Assembly: GCA_036417435.1 (NCBI GenBank)
Contig: JAZAQT010000501.1
Span: 1-64,000, forward strand
Source: Inia geoffrensis
Taxonomy: Eukaryota; Chordata; Mammalia; Artiodactyla; Iniidae
Direction: 5' to 3'
DNA length: 64,000 nt
The position numbers were made by a program, and so were the translations under genes. This document shows, in pieces, positions 1 to 9,433 of the stretch (position 1 is the first letter of the stretch; each line of letters starts with the position of its first letter). A model generated the notes under the pieces. It worked only from the letters and a program-made list of their open reading frames with translations, was not told the DNA's origin and searched no databases.

Positions 1-49
1 TTTCGGGTAAGTGTCATGGTTAGGTTTCAGGTTAGGGTTAGGGTTAGGG
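1..49 (+). repeat. Partial HOR unit (tail of M14)
   Basis: The window opens inside the last monomer of an upstream HOR. The TTTCGGGTAAGTGTCATGG segment, with A rather than G in GGGTAAGTG, is the M14 form and not the M6 form. Three TTAGGG copies end at position 49. The array therefore continues upstream. Confidence 0.95.
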
Positions 50-217
50 AATGGAGAGGGATTAGGGTACAGGATAGGGTACGACAAGGCTTAAGGGTTA
101 GCGTACGTTTGAGGGCATGAGTTAGTGTTTGTGTACTGGTTAAGATTAGGGCATTGGTTAGGGTAGGGCATCGGAAGTGGGTCAGGTTTAGGGATGGGGT
201 TAGGGTTAGGGTTAAGG
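50..217 (+). repeat. Monomer M1 (U1): hybrid M7/M9 monomer
   Basis: 168 bp. The first bases carry the M7-type states AATGGAGAGG and GTACAGG. From position 74 on it carries the M9-type states (GATAGGG, then GTACGACAA, then GTTTGAGG). The tail is the CATCGGAAGTGGGTCAGG form shared with M9. It differs from M9 at about four bases, two of which are explained by the M7-like start. It is preceded by three exact TTAGGG copies. Confidence 0.9.
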
Positions 218-385
218 AATGGGGAGGGATTAGGGTACAATTTAGGGTACGACAACGCTTAAGGTTTAGCGTACGTGTTAGGGCACGAGTTAGTGTTGGT
301 GTCCTGGTTAAGATTAGGGCACGGGTGAGGGTAAGGCTTCGGGTGAGGGTCAGGGTTAGGATTCGGGTTAGGGTTAGTGTTAAGG
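218..385 (+). repeat. Monomer M2 (U1)
   Basis: 168 bp, with a CTTCGGGTGAGGGTCAGGG tail. Close partner of M10. It differs by TTAAGG versus TTAAGC just before the landmark, GTTAGGGCAC versus GTGAGGGCAC, and GATTAGGG versus GATTACGG. It is preceded by two exact TTAGGG copies plus TTAAGG. Confidence 0.9.
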
Positions 386-553
386 AATGCAGAGGGATTA
401 GGGTACAGCTTAGGGTACGACAGTGCTTAAGGGTTAGCGTTCGTGTGAGGGCAAGGGTTATTGTTAGTGTTCTGGTTAAGATTAGGGCACTGGTGAGGGT
501 AAGGCTTCAGGTGAGGGTCAGGGTTAGGATTCGGGTTAGGGTTAGGGTTAGGG
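386..553 (+). repeat. Monomer M3 (U1)
   Basis: 168 bp, landmark AATGCAGAGG. It has GCGTTCGTG in place of the usual GCGTACGTG. It is told from its partner M11 by three bases: GTTATTGTT, GTTCTGG and GCACTGG, against GTTAGTGTT, GTCCTGG and GCACGGG. Confidence 0.9.
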
Positions 554-715
554 AATGGGGAGGGATTAGGGTACAGTTTAGGGTACGACAACGATTAAGG
601 GTTAGCGTACGTGTGAGGGCACAAGTTAGTGTTGGTGTCCTGGTTAAGATTAGGGCATGGGTGAGGGTAAGTTTTCGGGTGAGGGTCAGGGATAGAATTC
701 GGGTTAGGGTTAGGG
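554..715 (+). repeat. Monomer M4 (U1): short, 162 bp
   Basis: The only monomer normally one hexamer short. It ends with two TTAGGG copies where partner M12 has three. It also has AAGTTTTCGG where M12 has AAGGTTTCGG. It contains a GAATTC site at 695-700. Confidence 0.93.
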
Positions 716-883
716 AATGGGGAGATATTAGGGCACAGTTTAGGGTACCACAACGCTTAAGGTTTAGCGTACGTGTGAGGTCACTAGTTAGTGTTAGTGT
801 ACTGCTTACGATTAGGGCACGGGTGAGGGTAAGGCCTCGGAAGAGGGTCACGTTAAGGGTTAGGGTTAGGGTTAGGGTTAGGG
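716..883 (+). repeat. Monomer M5 (U1)
   Basis: 168 bp. It begins AATGGGGAGATATT and carries GGTACCACAACG and GAGGTCACTAG. The tail is CCTCGGAAGAGGGTCACG followed by TTAAGGG and four exact TTAGGG copies, the longest perfect telomeric run in the unit. Partner of M13, from which it differs at about three bases (TTTAGCGTACGTG versus TTTGGCCTACGTA). Confidence 0.9.
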
Positions 884-890
884 AATGGGG
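857..890 (+). other. Strong potential G-quadruplex tract (M5/M6 junction)
   Basis: Five GGG runs spaced by TTA are followed by AAT and GGGG. This fits the canonical four-run G-quadruplex pattern and is the most telomere-like segment of the 8-mer block. It recurs once per HOR at this place. Folding in the cell is inferred. Confidence 0.75.
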
Positions 891-1051
891 ATTGATTAGG
901 GTACAGGTTAGGGTACGGCAATGGCTTAGGGTTGGCGTACGTTAGAGGGCATGGGTTAGTGTTGATGTACTGGTTAAAATTAGGACACGGGTGAGGGTAA
1001 AGTTTCGGGTGAGTGTCATGGTTAGGTTTCAGGTTAGGGTTACGGTTAGGG
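884..1051 (+). repeat. Monomer M6 (U1)
   Basis: 168 bp, begins AATGGGGATTGATT. It has GTTAGAGGGCATGGG in mid-monomer and the unusual tail GTGTCATGGTTAGGTTTCAGG. It differs from M14 by GGGTGAGTG versus GGGTAAGTG and by TTACGG versus TTAGGG before the next landmark. Confidence 0.9.
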
Positions 1052-1219
1052 AATGGAGAGGGATTAGGGTACAGGTTAGGGTACCGCTGCGGTTTAGTGT
1101 TAGCGTACGTGTGAGGGCACGAGTTAGTCTTGGTGTCCTGGTTAAGATTAGGGCACGGGTGAGGGTAAGGCTTCGGGTGAGGGTCAGGGTTAGCATTCGG
1201 GTTAGGGTTAGGGTTAGGG
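1052..1219 (+). repeat. Monomer M7 (U1): unique to the 8-mer block
   Basis: 168 bp with no partner in the 6-mer block. Diagnostic states are GTACCGCTGCGG, TTAGTCTTGG and GTTAGCATTCGG. It was the apparent donor for the patch that replaces M2 in U20. Confidence 0.9.
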
Positions 1220-1387
1220 AATGGAGAGGGATTAGGGTACAGGTTAGGGTACTTCAATGCTTAAGGGTTAGCGTAAGTGTGAGGGCACGAGATAGTGTTG
1301 GTGTACTGGTTAAGACAACGGCAGCGATGAGGGTAAGGCCTCGGAAAAGGGTCACGTTCAGGGTTTCGCTTAGGGTTAGGGTTAGGG
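1220..1387 (+). repeat. Monomer M8 (U1): unique to the 8-mer block
   Basis: 168 bp. Diagnostic states are GTACTTCAATGC, GCGTAAGTG and GACAACGGCAGCGATGAGG. The last is the stretch that departs furthest from TTAGGG in the whole HOR. The tail is CCTCGGAAAAGGGTCACG then TTTCGC. Confidence 0.9.
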
Positions 1388-1555
1388 AATGGGGAGGGAT
1401 TAGGGTAAAGGATAGGGTACGACAATGCTTAAGGGTTAGCGTACGTTTGAGGCCATGAGTTAGTGTTTGTGTACTGGTTAAGATTAGGGCATTGGTTAGG
1501 GTAGGGCATCGGAAGTGGGTCAGGTTTAGGGATGGGGTTAGGGTTAGGGTTAAGC
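1388..1555 (+). repeat. Monomer M9 (U1): first of the 6-mer block
   Basis: 168 bp. Partner of M1. States differing from M1 are AATGGGGAGG, GTAAAGG, ACAATGC and GAGGCCATG. It is preceded by three TTAGGG copies that follow TTTCGC of M8. Confidence 0.9.
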
Positions 1556-1723
1556 AATGGGGAGGGATTAGGGTACAATTTAGGGTACGACAACGCTTAA
1601 GGTTTAGCGTACGTGTGAGGGCACGAGTTAGTGTTGGTGTCCTGGTTAAGATTACGGCACGGGTGAGGGTAAGGCTTCGGGTGAGGGTCAGGGTTAGGAT
1701 TCGGGTTAGGGTTAGTGTTAAGG
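1556..1723 (+). repeat. Monomer M10 (U1)
   Basis: 168 bp, partner of M2. It has the states GCAATGGGG at the landmark, GTGAGGGCAC and GATTACGGCAC. Confidence 0.9.
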
Positions 1724-1891
1724 AATGCAGAGGGATTAGGGTACAGCTTAGGGTACGACAGTGCTTAAGGGTTAGCGTTCGTGTGAGGGCAAGGGTTAGT
1801 GTTAGTGTCCTGGTTAAGATTAGGGCACGGGTGAGGGTAAGGCTTCAGGTGAGGGTCAGGGTTAGGATTCGGGTTAGGGTTAGGGTTAGGG
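1724..1891 (+). repeat. Monomer M11 (U1)
   Basis: 168 bp, partner of M3. It shares landmark AATGCAGAGG but has the ancestral-looking GTTAGTGTT, GTCCTGG and GCACGGG. Three M3 states replace these in U5 only. Confidence 0.9.
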
Positions 1892-2059
1892 AATGGGGAG
1901 GGATTAGGGTACAGTTTAGGGTACGACAACGATTAAGGGTTAGCGTACGTGTGAGGGCACAAGTTAGTGTTGGTGTCCTGGTTAAGATTAGGGCATGGGT
2001 GAGGGTAAGGTTTCGGGTGAGGGTCAGGGATAGAATTCGGGTTAGGGTTAGGGTTAGGG
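1892..2059 (+). repeat. Monomer M12 (U1)
   Basis: 168 bp, partner of M4 with one more terminal TTAGGG. It contains GAATTC at 2033-2038. Read in phase from the landmark, all 28 hexamers can be related to TTAGGG; I counted six exact copies. Confidence 0.92.
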
Positions 2060-2227
2060 AATGGGGAGATATTAGGGCACAGTTTAGGGTACCACAACGC
2101 TTAAGGTTTGGCCTACGTATGAGGTCACTAGTTAGTGTTAGTGTACTGCTTACGATTAGGGCACGGGTGAGGGTAAGGCCTCGGAAGAGGGTCACGTTAA
2201 GGGTTAGGGTTAGGGTTAGGGTTAGGG
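2060..2227 (+). repeat. Monomer M13 (U1)
   Basis: 168 bp, partner of M5. It has TTTGGCCTACGTATGAGG and ends with four exact TTAGGG copies. Confidence 0.9.
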
Positions 2228-2234
2228 AATGGGG
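2201..2234 (+). other. Strong potential G-quadruplex tract (M13/M14 junction)
   Basis: Same arrangement as the M5/M6 tract, 1344 bp downstream: five GGG runs with TTA loops, then AATGGGG. Each HOR therefore holds two such tracts, at alternating distances of 1344 and 1002 bp in a 2346-bp unit. Confidence 0.75.
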
Positions 2235-2395
2235 ATTGATTAGGGTACAGGTTAGGGTACGGCAATGGCTTAGGGTTGGCGTACGTTAGAGGGCATGGGT
2301 TAGTGTTGATGTACTGGTTAAAATTAGGACACGGGTGAGGGTAAAGTTTCGGGTAAGTGTCATGGTTAGGTTTCAGGTTAGGGTTAGGGTTAGGG
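2228..2395 (+). repeat. Monomer M14 (U1): last of the HOR
   Basis: 168 bp, partner of M6 with GGGTAAGTG. It ends in three exact TTAGGG copies and is followed by M1 of the next unit. Confidence 0.9.
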
Positions 2396-4741
2396 AATGG
2401 AGAGGGATTAGGGTACAGGATAGGGTACGACAAGGCTTAAGGGTTAGCGTACGTTTGAGGGCATGAGTTAGTGTTTGTGTACTGGTTAAGATTAGGGCAT
2501 TGGTTAGGGTAGGGCATCGGAAGTGGGTCAGGTTTAGGGATGGGGTTAGGGTTAGGGTTAAGGAATGGGGAGGGATTAGGGTACAATTTAGGGTACGACA
2601 ACGCTTAAGGTTTAGCGTACGTGTTAGGGCACGAGTTAGTGTTGGTGTCCTGGTTAAGATTAGGGCACGGGTGAGGGTAAGGCTTCGGGTGAGGGTCAGG
2701 GTTAGGATTCGGGTTAGGGTTAGTGTTAAGGAATGCAGAGGGATTAGGGTACAGCTTAGGGTACGACAGTGCTTAAGGGTTAGCGTTCGTGTGAGGGCAA
2801 GGGTTATTGTTAGTGTTCTGGTTAAGATTAGGGCACTGGTGAGGGTAAGGCTTCAGGTGAGGGTCAGGGTTAGGATTCGGGTTAGGGTTAGGGTTAGGGA
2901 ATGGGGAGGGATTAGGGTACAGTTTAGGGTACGACAACAATTAAGGGTTAGCGTACGTGTGAGGGCACAAGTTAGTGTTGGTGTCCTGGTTAAGATTAGG
3001 GCATGGGTGAGGGTAAGTTTTCGGGTGAGGGTCAGGGATAGAATTCGGGTTAGGGTTAGGGAATGGGGAGATATTAGGGCACAGTTTAGGGTACCACAAC
3101 GCTTAAGGTTTAGCGTACGTGTGAGGTCACTAGTTAGTGTTAGTGTACTGCTTACGATTAGGGCACGGGTGAGGGTAAGGCCTCGGAAGAGGGTCACGTT
3201 AAGGGTTAGGGTTAGGGTTAGGGTTAGGGAATGGGGATTGATTAGGGTACAGGTTAGGGTACGGCAATGGCTTAGGGTTGGCGTACGTTAGAGGGCATGG
3301 GTTAGTGTTGATGTACTGGTTAAAATTAGGACACGGGTGAGGGTAAAGTTTCGGGTGAGTGTCATGGTTAGGTTTCAGGTTAGGGTTACGGTTAGGGAAT
3401 GGAGAGGGATTAGGGTACAGGTTAGGGTACCGCTGCGGTTTAGTGTTAGCGTACGTGTGAGGGCACGAGTTAGTCTTGGTGTCCTGGTTAAGATTAGGGC
3501 ACGGGTGAGGGTAAGGCTTCGGGTGAGGGTCAGGGTTAGCATTCGGGTTAGGGTTAGGGTTAGGGAATGGAGAGGGATTAGGGTACAGGTTAGGGTACTT
3601 CAATGCTTAAGGGTTAGCGTAAGTGTGAGGGCACGAGATAGTGTTGGTGTACTGGTTAAGACAACGGCAGCGATGAGGGTAAGGCCTCGGAAAAGGGTCA
3701 CGTTCAGGGTTTCGCTTAGGGTTAGGGTTAGGGAATGGGGAGGGATTAGGGTAAAGGATAGGGTACGACAATGCTTAAGGGTTAGCGTACGTTTGAGGCC
3801 ATGAGTTAGTGTTTGTGTACTGGTTAAGATTAGGGCATTGGTTAGGGTAGGGCATCGGAAGTGGGTCAGGTTTAGGGATGGGGTTAGGGTTAGGGTTAAG
3901 CAATGGGGAGGGATTAGGGTACAATTTAGGGTACGACAACGCTTAAGGTTTAGCGTACGTGTGAGGGCACGAGTTAGTGTTGGTGTCCTGGTTAAGATTA
4001 CGGCACGGGTGAGGGTAAGGCTTCGGGTGAGGGTCAGGGTTAGGATTCGGGTTAGGGTTAGTGTTAAGGAATGCAGAGGGATTAGGGTACAGCTTAGGGT
4101 ACGACAGTGCTTAAGGGTTAGCGTTCGTGTGAGGGCAAGGGTTAGTGTTAGTGTCCTGGTTAAGATTAGGGCACGGGTGAGGGTAAGGCTTCAGGTGAGG
4201 GTCAGGGTTAGGATTCGGGTTAGGGTTAGGGTTAGGGAATGGGGAGGGATTAGGGTACAGTTTAGGGTACGACAACGATTAAGGGTTAGCGTACGTGTGA
4301 GGGCACAAGTTAGTGTTGGTGTCCTGGTTAAGATTAGGGCATGGGTGAGGGTAAGGTTTCGGGTGAGGGTCAGGGATAGAATTCGGGTTAGGGTTAGGGT
4401 TAGGGAATGGGGAGATATTAGGGCACAGTTTAGGGTACCACAACGCTTAAGGTTTGGCCTACGTATGAGGTCACTAGTTAGTGTTAGTGTACTGCTTACG
4501 ATTAGGGCACGGGTGAGGGTAAGGCCTCGGAAGAGGGTCACGTTAAGGGTTAGGGTTAGGGTTAGGGTTAGGGAATGGGGATTGATTAGGGTACAGGTTA
4601 GGGTACGGCAATGGCTTAGGGTTGGCGTACGTTAGAGGGCATGGGTTAGTGTTGATGTACTGGTTAAAATTAGGACACGGGTGAGGGTAAAGTTTCGGGT
4701 AAGTGTCATGGTTAGGTTTCAGGTTAGGGTTAGGGTTAGGG
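2396..4741 (+). repeat. HOR unit U2 (2346 bp)
   Basis: Same 14-monomer order as U1. One private change was seen: G to A at 2939 in M4, at the G of a CpG, giving ACAACAATT where other units have ACAACGATT. Confidence 0.96.
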
Positions 4742-7087
4742 AATGGAGAGGGATTAGGGTACAGGATAGGGTACGACAAGGCTTAAGGGTTAGCGTACGT
4801 TTGAGGGCATGAGTTAGTGTTTGTGTACTGGTTAAGATTAGGGCATTGGTTAGGGTAGGGCATCGGAAGTGGGTCAGGTTTAGGGATGGGGTTAGGGTTA
4901 GGGTTAAGGAATGGGGAGGGATTAGGGTACAATTTAGGGTACGACAACGCTTAAGGTTTAGCGTACGTGTTAGGGCACGAGTTAGTGTTGGTGTCCTGGT
5001 TAAGATTAGGGCACGGGTGAGGGTAAGGCTTCGGGTGAGGGTCAGGGTTAGGATTCGGGTTAGGGTTAGTGTTAAGGAATGCAGAGGGATTAGGGTACAG
5101 CTTAGGGTACGACAGTGCTTAAGGGTTAGCGTTCGTGTGAGGGCAAGGGTTATTGTTAGTGTTCTGGTTAAGATTAGGGCACTGGTGAGGGTAAGGCTTC
5201 AGGTGAGGGTCAGGGTTAGGATTCGGGTTAGGGTTAGGGTTAGGGAATGGGGAGGGATTAGGGTACAGTTTAGGGTACGACAACGATTAAGGGTTAGCGT
5301 ACGTGTGAGGGCACAAGTTAGTGTTGGTGTCCTGGTTAAGATTAGGGCATGGGTGAGGGTAAGTTTTCGGGTGAGGGTCAGGGATAGAATTCGGGTTAGG
5401 GTTAGGGAATGGGGAGATATTAGGGCACAGTTTAGGGTACCACAACGCTTAAGGTTTAGCGTACGTGTGAGGTCACTAGTTAGTGTTAGTGTACTGCTTA
5501 CGATTAGGGCACGGGTGAGGGTAAGGCCTCGGAAGAGGGTCACGTTAAGGGTTAGGGTTAGGGTTAGGGTTAGGGAATGGGGATTGATTAGGGTACAGGT
5601 TAGGGTACGGCAATGGCTTAGGGTTGGCGTACGTTAGAGGGCATGGGTTAGTGTTGATGTACTGGTTAAAATTAGGACACGGGTGAGGGTAAAGTTTCGG
5701 GTGAGTGTCATGGTTAGGTTTCAGGTTAGGGTTACGGTTAGGGAATGGAGAGGGATTAGGGTACAGGTTAGGGTACCGCTGCGGTTTAGTGTTAGCGTAC
5801 GTGTGAGGGCATGAGTTAGTCTTGGTGTCCTGGTTAAGATTAGGGCACGGGTGAGGTTAAGGCTTCGGGTGAGGGTCAGGGTTAGCATTCGGGTTAGGGT
5901 TAGGGTTAGGGAATGGAGAGGGATTAGGGTACAGGTTAGGGTACTTCAATGCTTAAGGGTTAGCGTAAGTGTGAGGGCACGAGATAGTGTTGGTGTACTG
6001 GTTAAGACAACGGCAGCGATGAGGGTAAGGCCTCGGAAAAGGGTCACGTTCAGGGTTTCGCTTAGGGTTAGGGTTAGGGAATGGGGAGGGATTAGGGTAA
6101 AGGATAGGGTACGACAATGCTTAAGGGTTAGCGTACGTTTGAGGCCATGAGTTAGTGTTTGTGTACTGGTTAAGATTAGGGCATTGGTTAGGGTAGGGCA
6201 TCGGAAGTGGGTCAGGTTTAGGGATGGGGTTAGGGTTAGGGTTAAGCAATGGGGAGGGATTAGGGTACAATTTAGGGTACGACAACGCTTAAGGTTTAGC
6301 GTACGTGTGAGGGCACGAGTTAGTGTTGGTGTCCTGGTTAAGATTACGGCACGGGTGAGGGTAAGGCTTCGGGTGAGGGTCAGGGTTAGGATTCGGGTTA
6401 GGGTTAGTGTTAAGGAATGCAGAGGGATTAGGGTACAGCTTAGGGTACGACAGTGCTTAAGGGTTAGCGTTCGTGTGAGGGCAAGGGTTAGTGTTAGTGT
6501 CCTGGTTAAGATTAGGGCACGGGTGAGGGTAAGGCTTCAGGTGAGGGTCAGGGTTAGGATTCGGGTTAGGGTTAGGGTTAGGGAATGGGGAGGGATTAGG
6601 GTACAGTTTAGGGTACGACAACGATTAAGGGTTAGCGTACGTGTGAGGGCACAAGTTAGTGTTGGTGTCCTGGTTAAGATTAGGGCATGGGTGAGGGTAA
6701 GGTTTCGGGTGAGGGTCAGGGATAGAATTCGGGTTAGGGTTAGGGTTAGGGAATGGGGAGATATTAGGGCACAGTTTAGGGTACCACAACGCTTAAGGTT
6801 TGGCCTACGTATGAGGTCACTAGTTAGTGTTAGTGTACTGCTTACGATTAGGGCACGGGTGAGGGTAAGGCCTCGGAAGAGGGTCACGTTAAGGGTTAGG
6901 GTTAGGGTTAGGGTTAGGGAATGGGGATTGATTAGGGTACAGGTTAGGGTACGGCAATGGCTTAGGGTTGGCGTACGTTAGAGGGCATGGGTTAGTGTTG
7001 ATGTACTGGTTAAAATTAGGACACGGGTGAGGGTAAAGTTTCGGGTAAGTGTCATGGTTAGGTTTCAGGTTAGGGTTAGGGTTAGGG
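4742..7087 (+). repeat. HOR unit U3 (2346 bp)
   Basis: Two changes in M7: C to T at 5812 (CpG to TpG, GCATGAG) and G to T at 5857 (GAGGTTAAGG). The first puts an in-frame stop in the arginine/valine-rich frame, with no sign that this frame mattered. Confidence 0.96.
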
Positions 7088-9433
7088 AATGGAGAGGGAT
7101 TAGGGTACAGGATAGGGTACGACAAGGCTTAAGGGTTAGCGTACGTTTGAGGGCATGAGTTAGTGTTTGTGTACTGGTTAAGATTAGGGCATTGGTTAGG
7201 GTAGGGCATCGGAAGTGGGTCAGGTTTAGGGATGGGGTTAGGGTTAGGGTTAAGGAATGGGGAGGGATTAGGGTACAATTTAGGGTACGACAACGCTTAA
7301 GGTTTAGCGTACGTGTTAGGGCACGAGTTAGTGTTGGTGTCCTGGTTAAGATTAGGGCACGGGTGAGGGTAAGGCTTCGGGTGAGGGTCAGGGTTAGGAT
7401 TCGGGTTAGGGTTAGTGTTAAGGAATGCAGAGGGATTAGGGTACAGCTTAGGGTACGACAGTGCTTAAGGGTTAGCGTTCGTGTGAGGGCAAGGGTTATT
7501 GTTAGTGTTCTGGTTAAGATTAGGGCACTGGTGAGGGTAAGGCTTCAGGTGAGGGTCAGGGTTAGGATTCGGGTTAGGGTTAGGGTTAGGGAATGGGGAG
7601 GGATTAGGGTACAGTTTAGGGTACGACAACGATTAAGGGTTAGCGTACGTGTGAGGGCACAAGTTAGTGTTGGTGTCCTGGTTAAGATTAGGGCATGGGT
7701 GAGGGTAAGTTTTCGGGTGAGGGTCAGGGATAGAATTCGGGTTAGGGTTAGGGAATGGGGAGATATTAGGGCACAGTTTAGGGTACCACAACGCTTAAGG
7801 TTTAGCGTACGTGTGAGGTCACTAGTTAGTGTTAGTGTACTGCTTACGATTAGGGCACGGGTGAGGGTAAGGCCTCGGAAGAGGGTCACGTTAAGGGTTA
7901 GGGTTAGGGTTAGGGTTAGGGAATGGGGATTGATTAGGGTACAGGTTAGGGTACGGCAATGGCTTAGGGTTGGCGTACGTTAGAGGGCATGGGTTAGTGT
8001 TGATGTACTGGTTAAAATTAGGACACGGGTGAGGGTAAAGTTTCGGGTGAGTGTCATGGTTAGGTTTCAGGTTAGGGTTACGGTTAGGGAATGGAGAGGG
8101 ATTAGGATACAGGTTAGGGTACCGCTGCGGTTTAGTGTTAGCGTACGTGTGAGGGCACGAGTTAGTCTTGGTGTCCTGGTTAAGATTAGGGCACGGGTGA
8201 GGGTAAGGCTTCGGGTGAGGGTCAGGGTTAGCATTCGGGTTAGGGTTAGGGTTAGGGAATGGAGAGGGATTAGGGTACAGGTTAGGGTACTTCAATGCTT
8301 AAGGGTTAGCGTAAGTGTGAGGGCACGAGATAGTGTTGGTGTACTGGTTAAGACAACGGCAGCGATGAGGGTAAGGCCTCGGAAAAGGGTCACGTTCAGG
8401 GTTTCGCTTAGGGTTAGGGTTAGGGAATGGGGAGGGATTAGGGTAAAGGATAGGGTACGACAATGCTTAAGGGTTAGCGTACGTTTGAGGCCATGAGTTA
8501 GTGTTTGTGTACTGGTTAAGATTAGGGCATTGGTTAGGGTAGGGCATCGGAAGTGGGTCAGGTTTAGGGATGGGGTTAGGGTTAGGGTTAAGCAATGGGG
8601 AGGGATTAGGGTACAATTTAGGGTACGACAACGCTTAAGGTTTAGCGTACGTGTGAGGGCACGAGTTAGTGTTGGTGTCCTGGTTAAGATTACGGCACGG
8701 GTGAGGGTAAGGCTTCGGGTGAGGGTCAGGGTTAGGATTCGGGTTAGGGTTAGTGTTAAGGAATGCAGAGGGATTAGGGTACAGCTTAGGGTACGACAGT
8801 GCTTAAGGGTTAGCGTTCGTGTGAGGGCAAGGGTTAGTGTTAGTGTCCTGGTTAAGATTAGGGCACGGGTGAGGGTAAGGCTTCAGGTGAGGGTCAGGGT
8901 TAGGATTCGGGTTAGGGTTAGGGTTAGGGAATGGGGAGGGATTAGGGTACAGTTTAGGGTACGACAACGATTAAGGGTTAGCGTACGTGTGAGGGCACAA
9001 GTTAGTGTTGGTGTCCTGGTTAAGATTAGGGCATGGGTGAGGGTAAGGTTTCGGGTGAGGGTCAGGGATAGAATTCGGGTTAGGGTTAGGGTTAGGGAAT
9101 GGGGAGATATTAGGGCACAGTTTAGGGTACCACAACGCTTAAGGTTTGGCCTACGTATGAGGTCACTAGTTAGTGTTAGTGTACTGCTTACGATTAGGGC
9201 ACGGGTGAGGGTAAGGCCTCGGAAGAGGGTCACGTTAAGGGTTAGGGTTAGGGTTAGGGTTAGGGAATGGGGATTGATTAGGGTACAGGTTAGGGTACGG
9301 CAATGGCTTAGGGTTGGCGTACGTTAGAGGGCATGGGTTAGTGTTGATGTACTGGTTAAAATTAGGACACGGGTGAGGGTAAAGTTTCGGGTAAGTGTCA
9401 TGGTTAGGTTTCAGGTTAGGGTTAGGGTTAGGG
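7088..9433 (+). repeat. HOR unit U4 (2346 bp)
   Basis: One private change seen: G to A at 8107 in M7 (ATTAGGATAC). Confidence 0.96.

Larger units (their letters stand above)
50..2395 (+). repeat. HOR unit U1 (2346 bp), reference copy
   Basis: First complete unit, used here as the reference for the 14 monomers listed below. It contains an 8-monomer block (50-1387) and a 6-monomer block (1388-2395). I saw no private change against the consensus of the other units. Confidence 0.96.

Noticed and set aside
336..366. Possible CENP-B box (TTCG....A..CGGG) at CTTCGGGTGAGGGTC
   Set aside because: The first half (TTCG and the central A) fits, but the required second CGGG core is GTCA. No full match was seen in any monomer type.
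694..700. Transposon or insertion boundary at GAATTC in M4/M12
   Set aside because: The sequence on both sides stays in hexamer phase and in the monomer consensus, with no target-site duplication or foreign sequence.
507..851. Minus-strand open frame rich in Leu-Thr (114-116 codons)
   Set aside because: It is the CTA-ACC reading of the hexamer, starts at GTG, is low complexity, and is in competition with the + frame over the same bases.
154..945. Open frame of 263-265 codons, arginine/valine-rich, repeated in each unit (also 1492-2289)
   Set aside because: It is the AGG-GTT reading of the telomeric hexamer. It starts at TTG, has no domain, is disrupted without consequence in some units (24052 in U11), and overlaps equally open frames on the other strand.
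853..1257. Minus-strand open frame rich in Pro-Asn-Tyr (134 codons), and the related 78-codon frame at 2197-2433
   Set aside because: It is the CCT-AAC reading of the complementary hexamer. It starts at TTG, has no signal peptide or known fold, and exists only because the phase has no indels.
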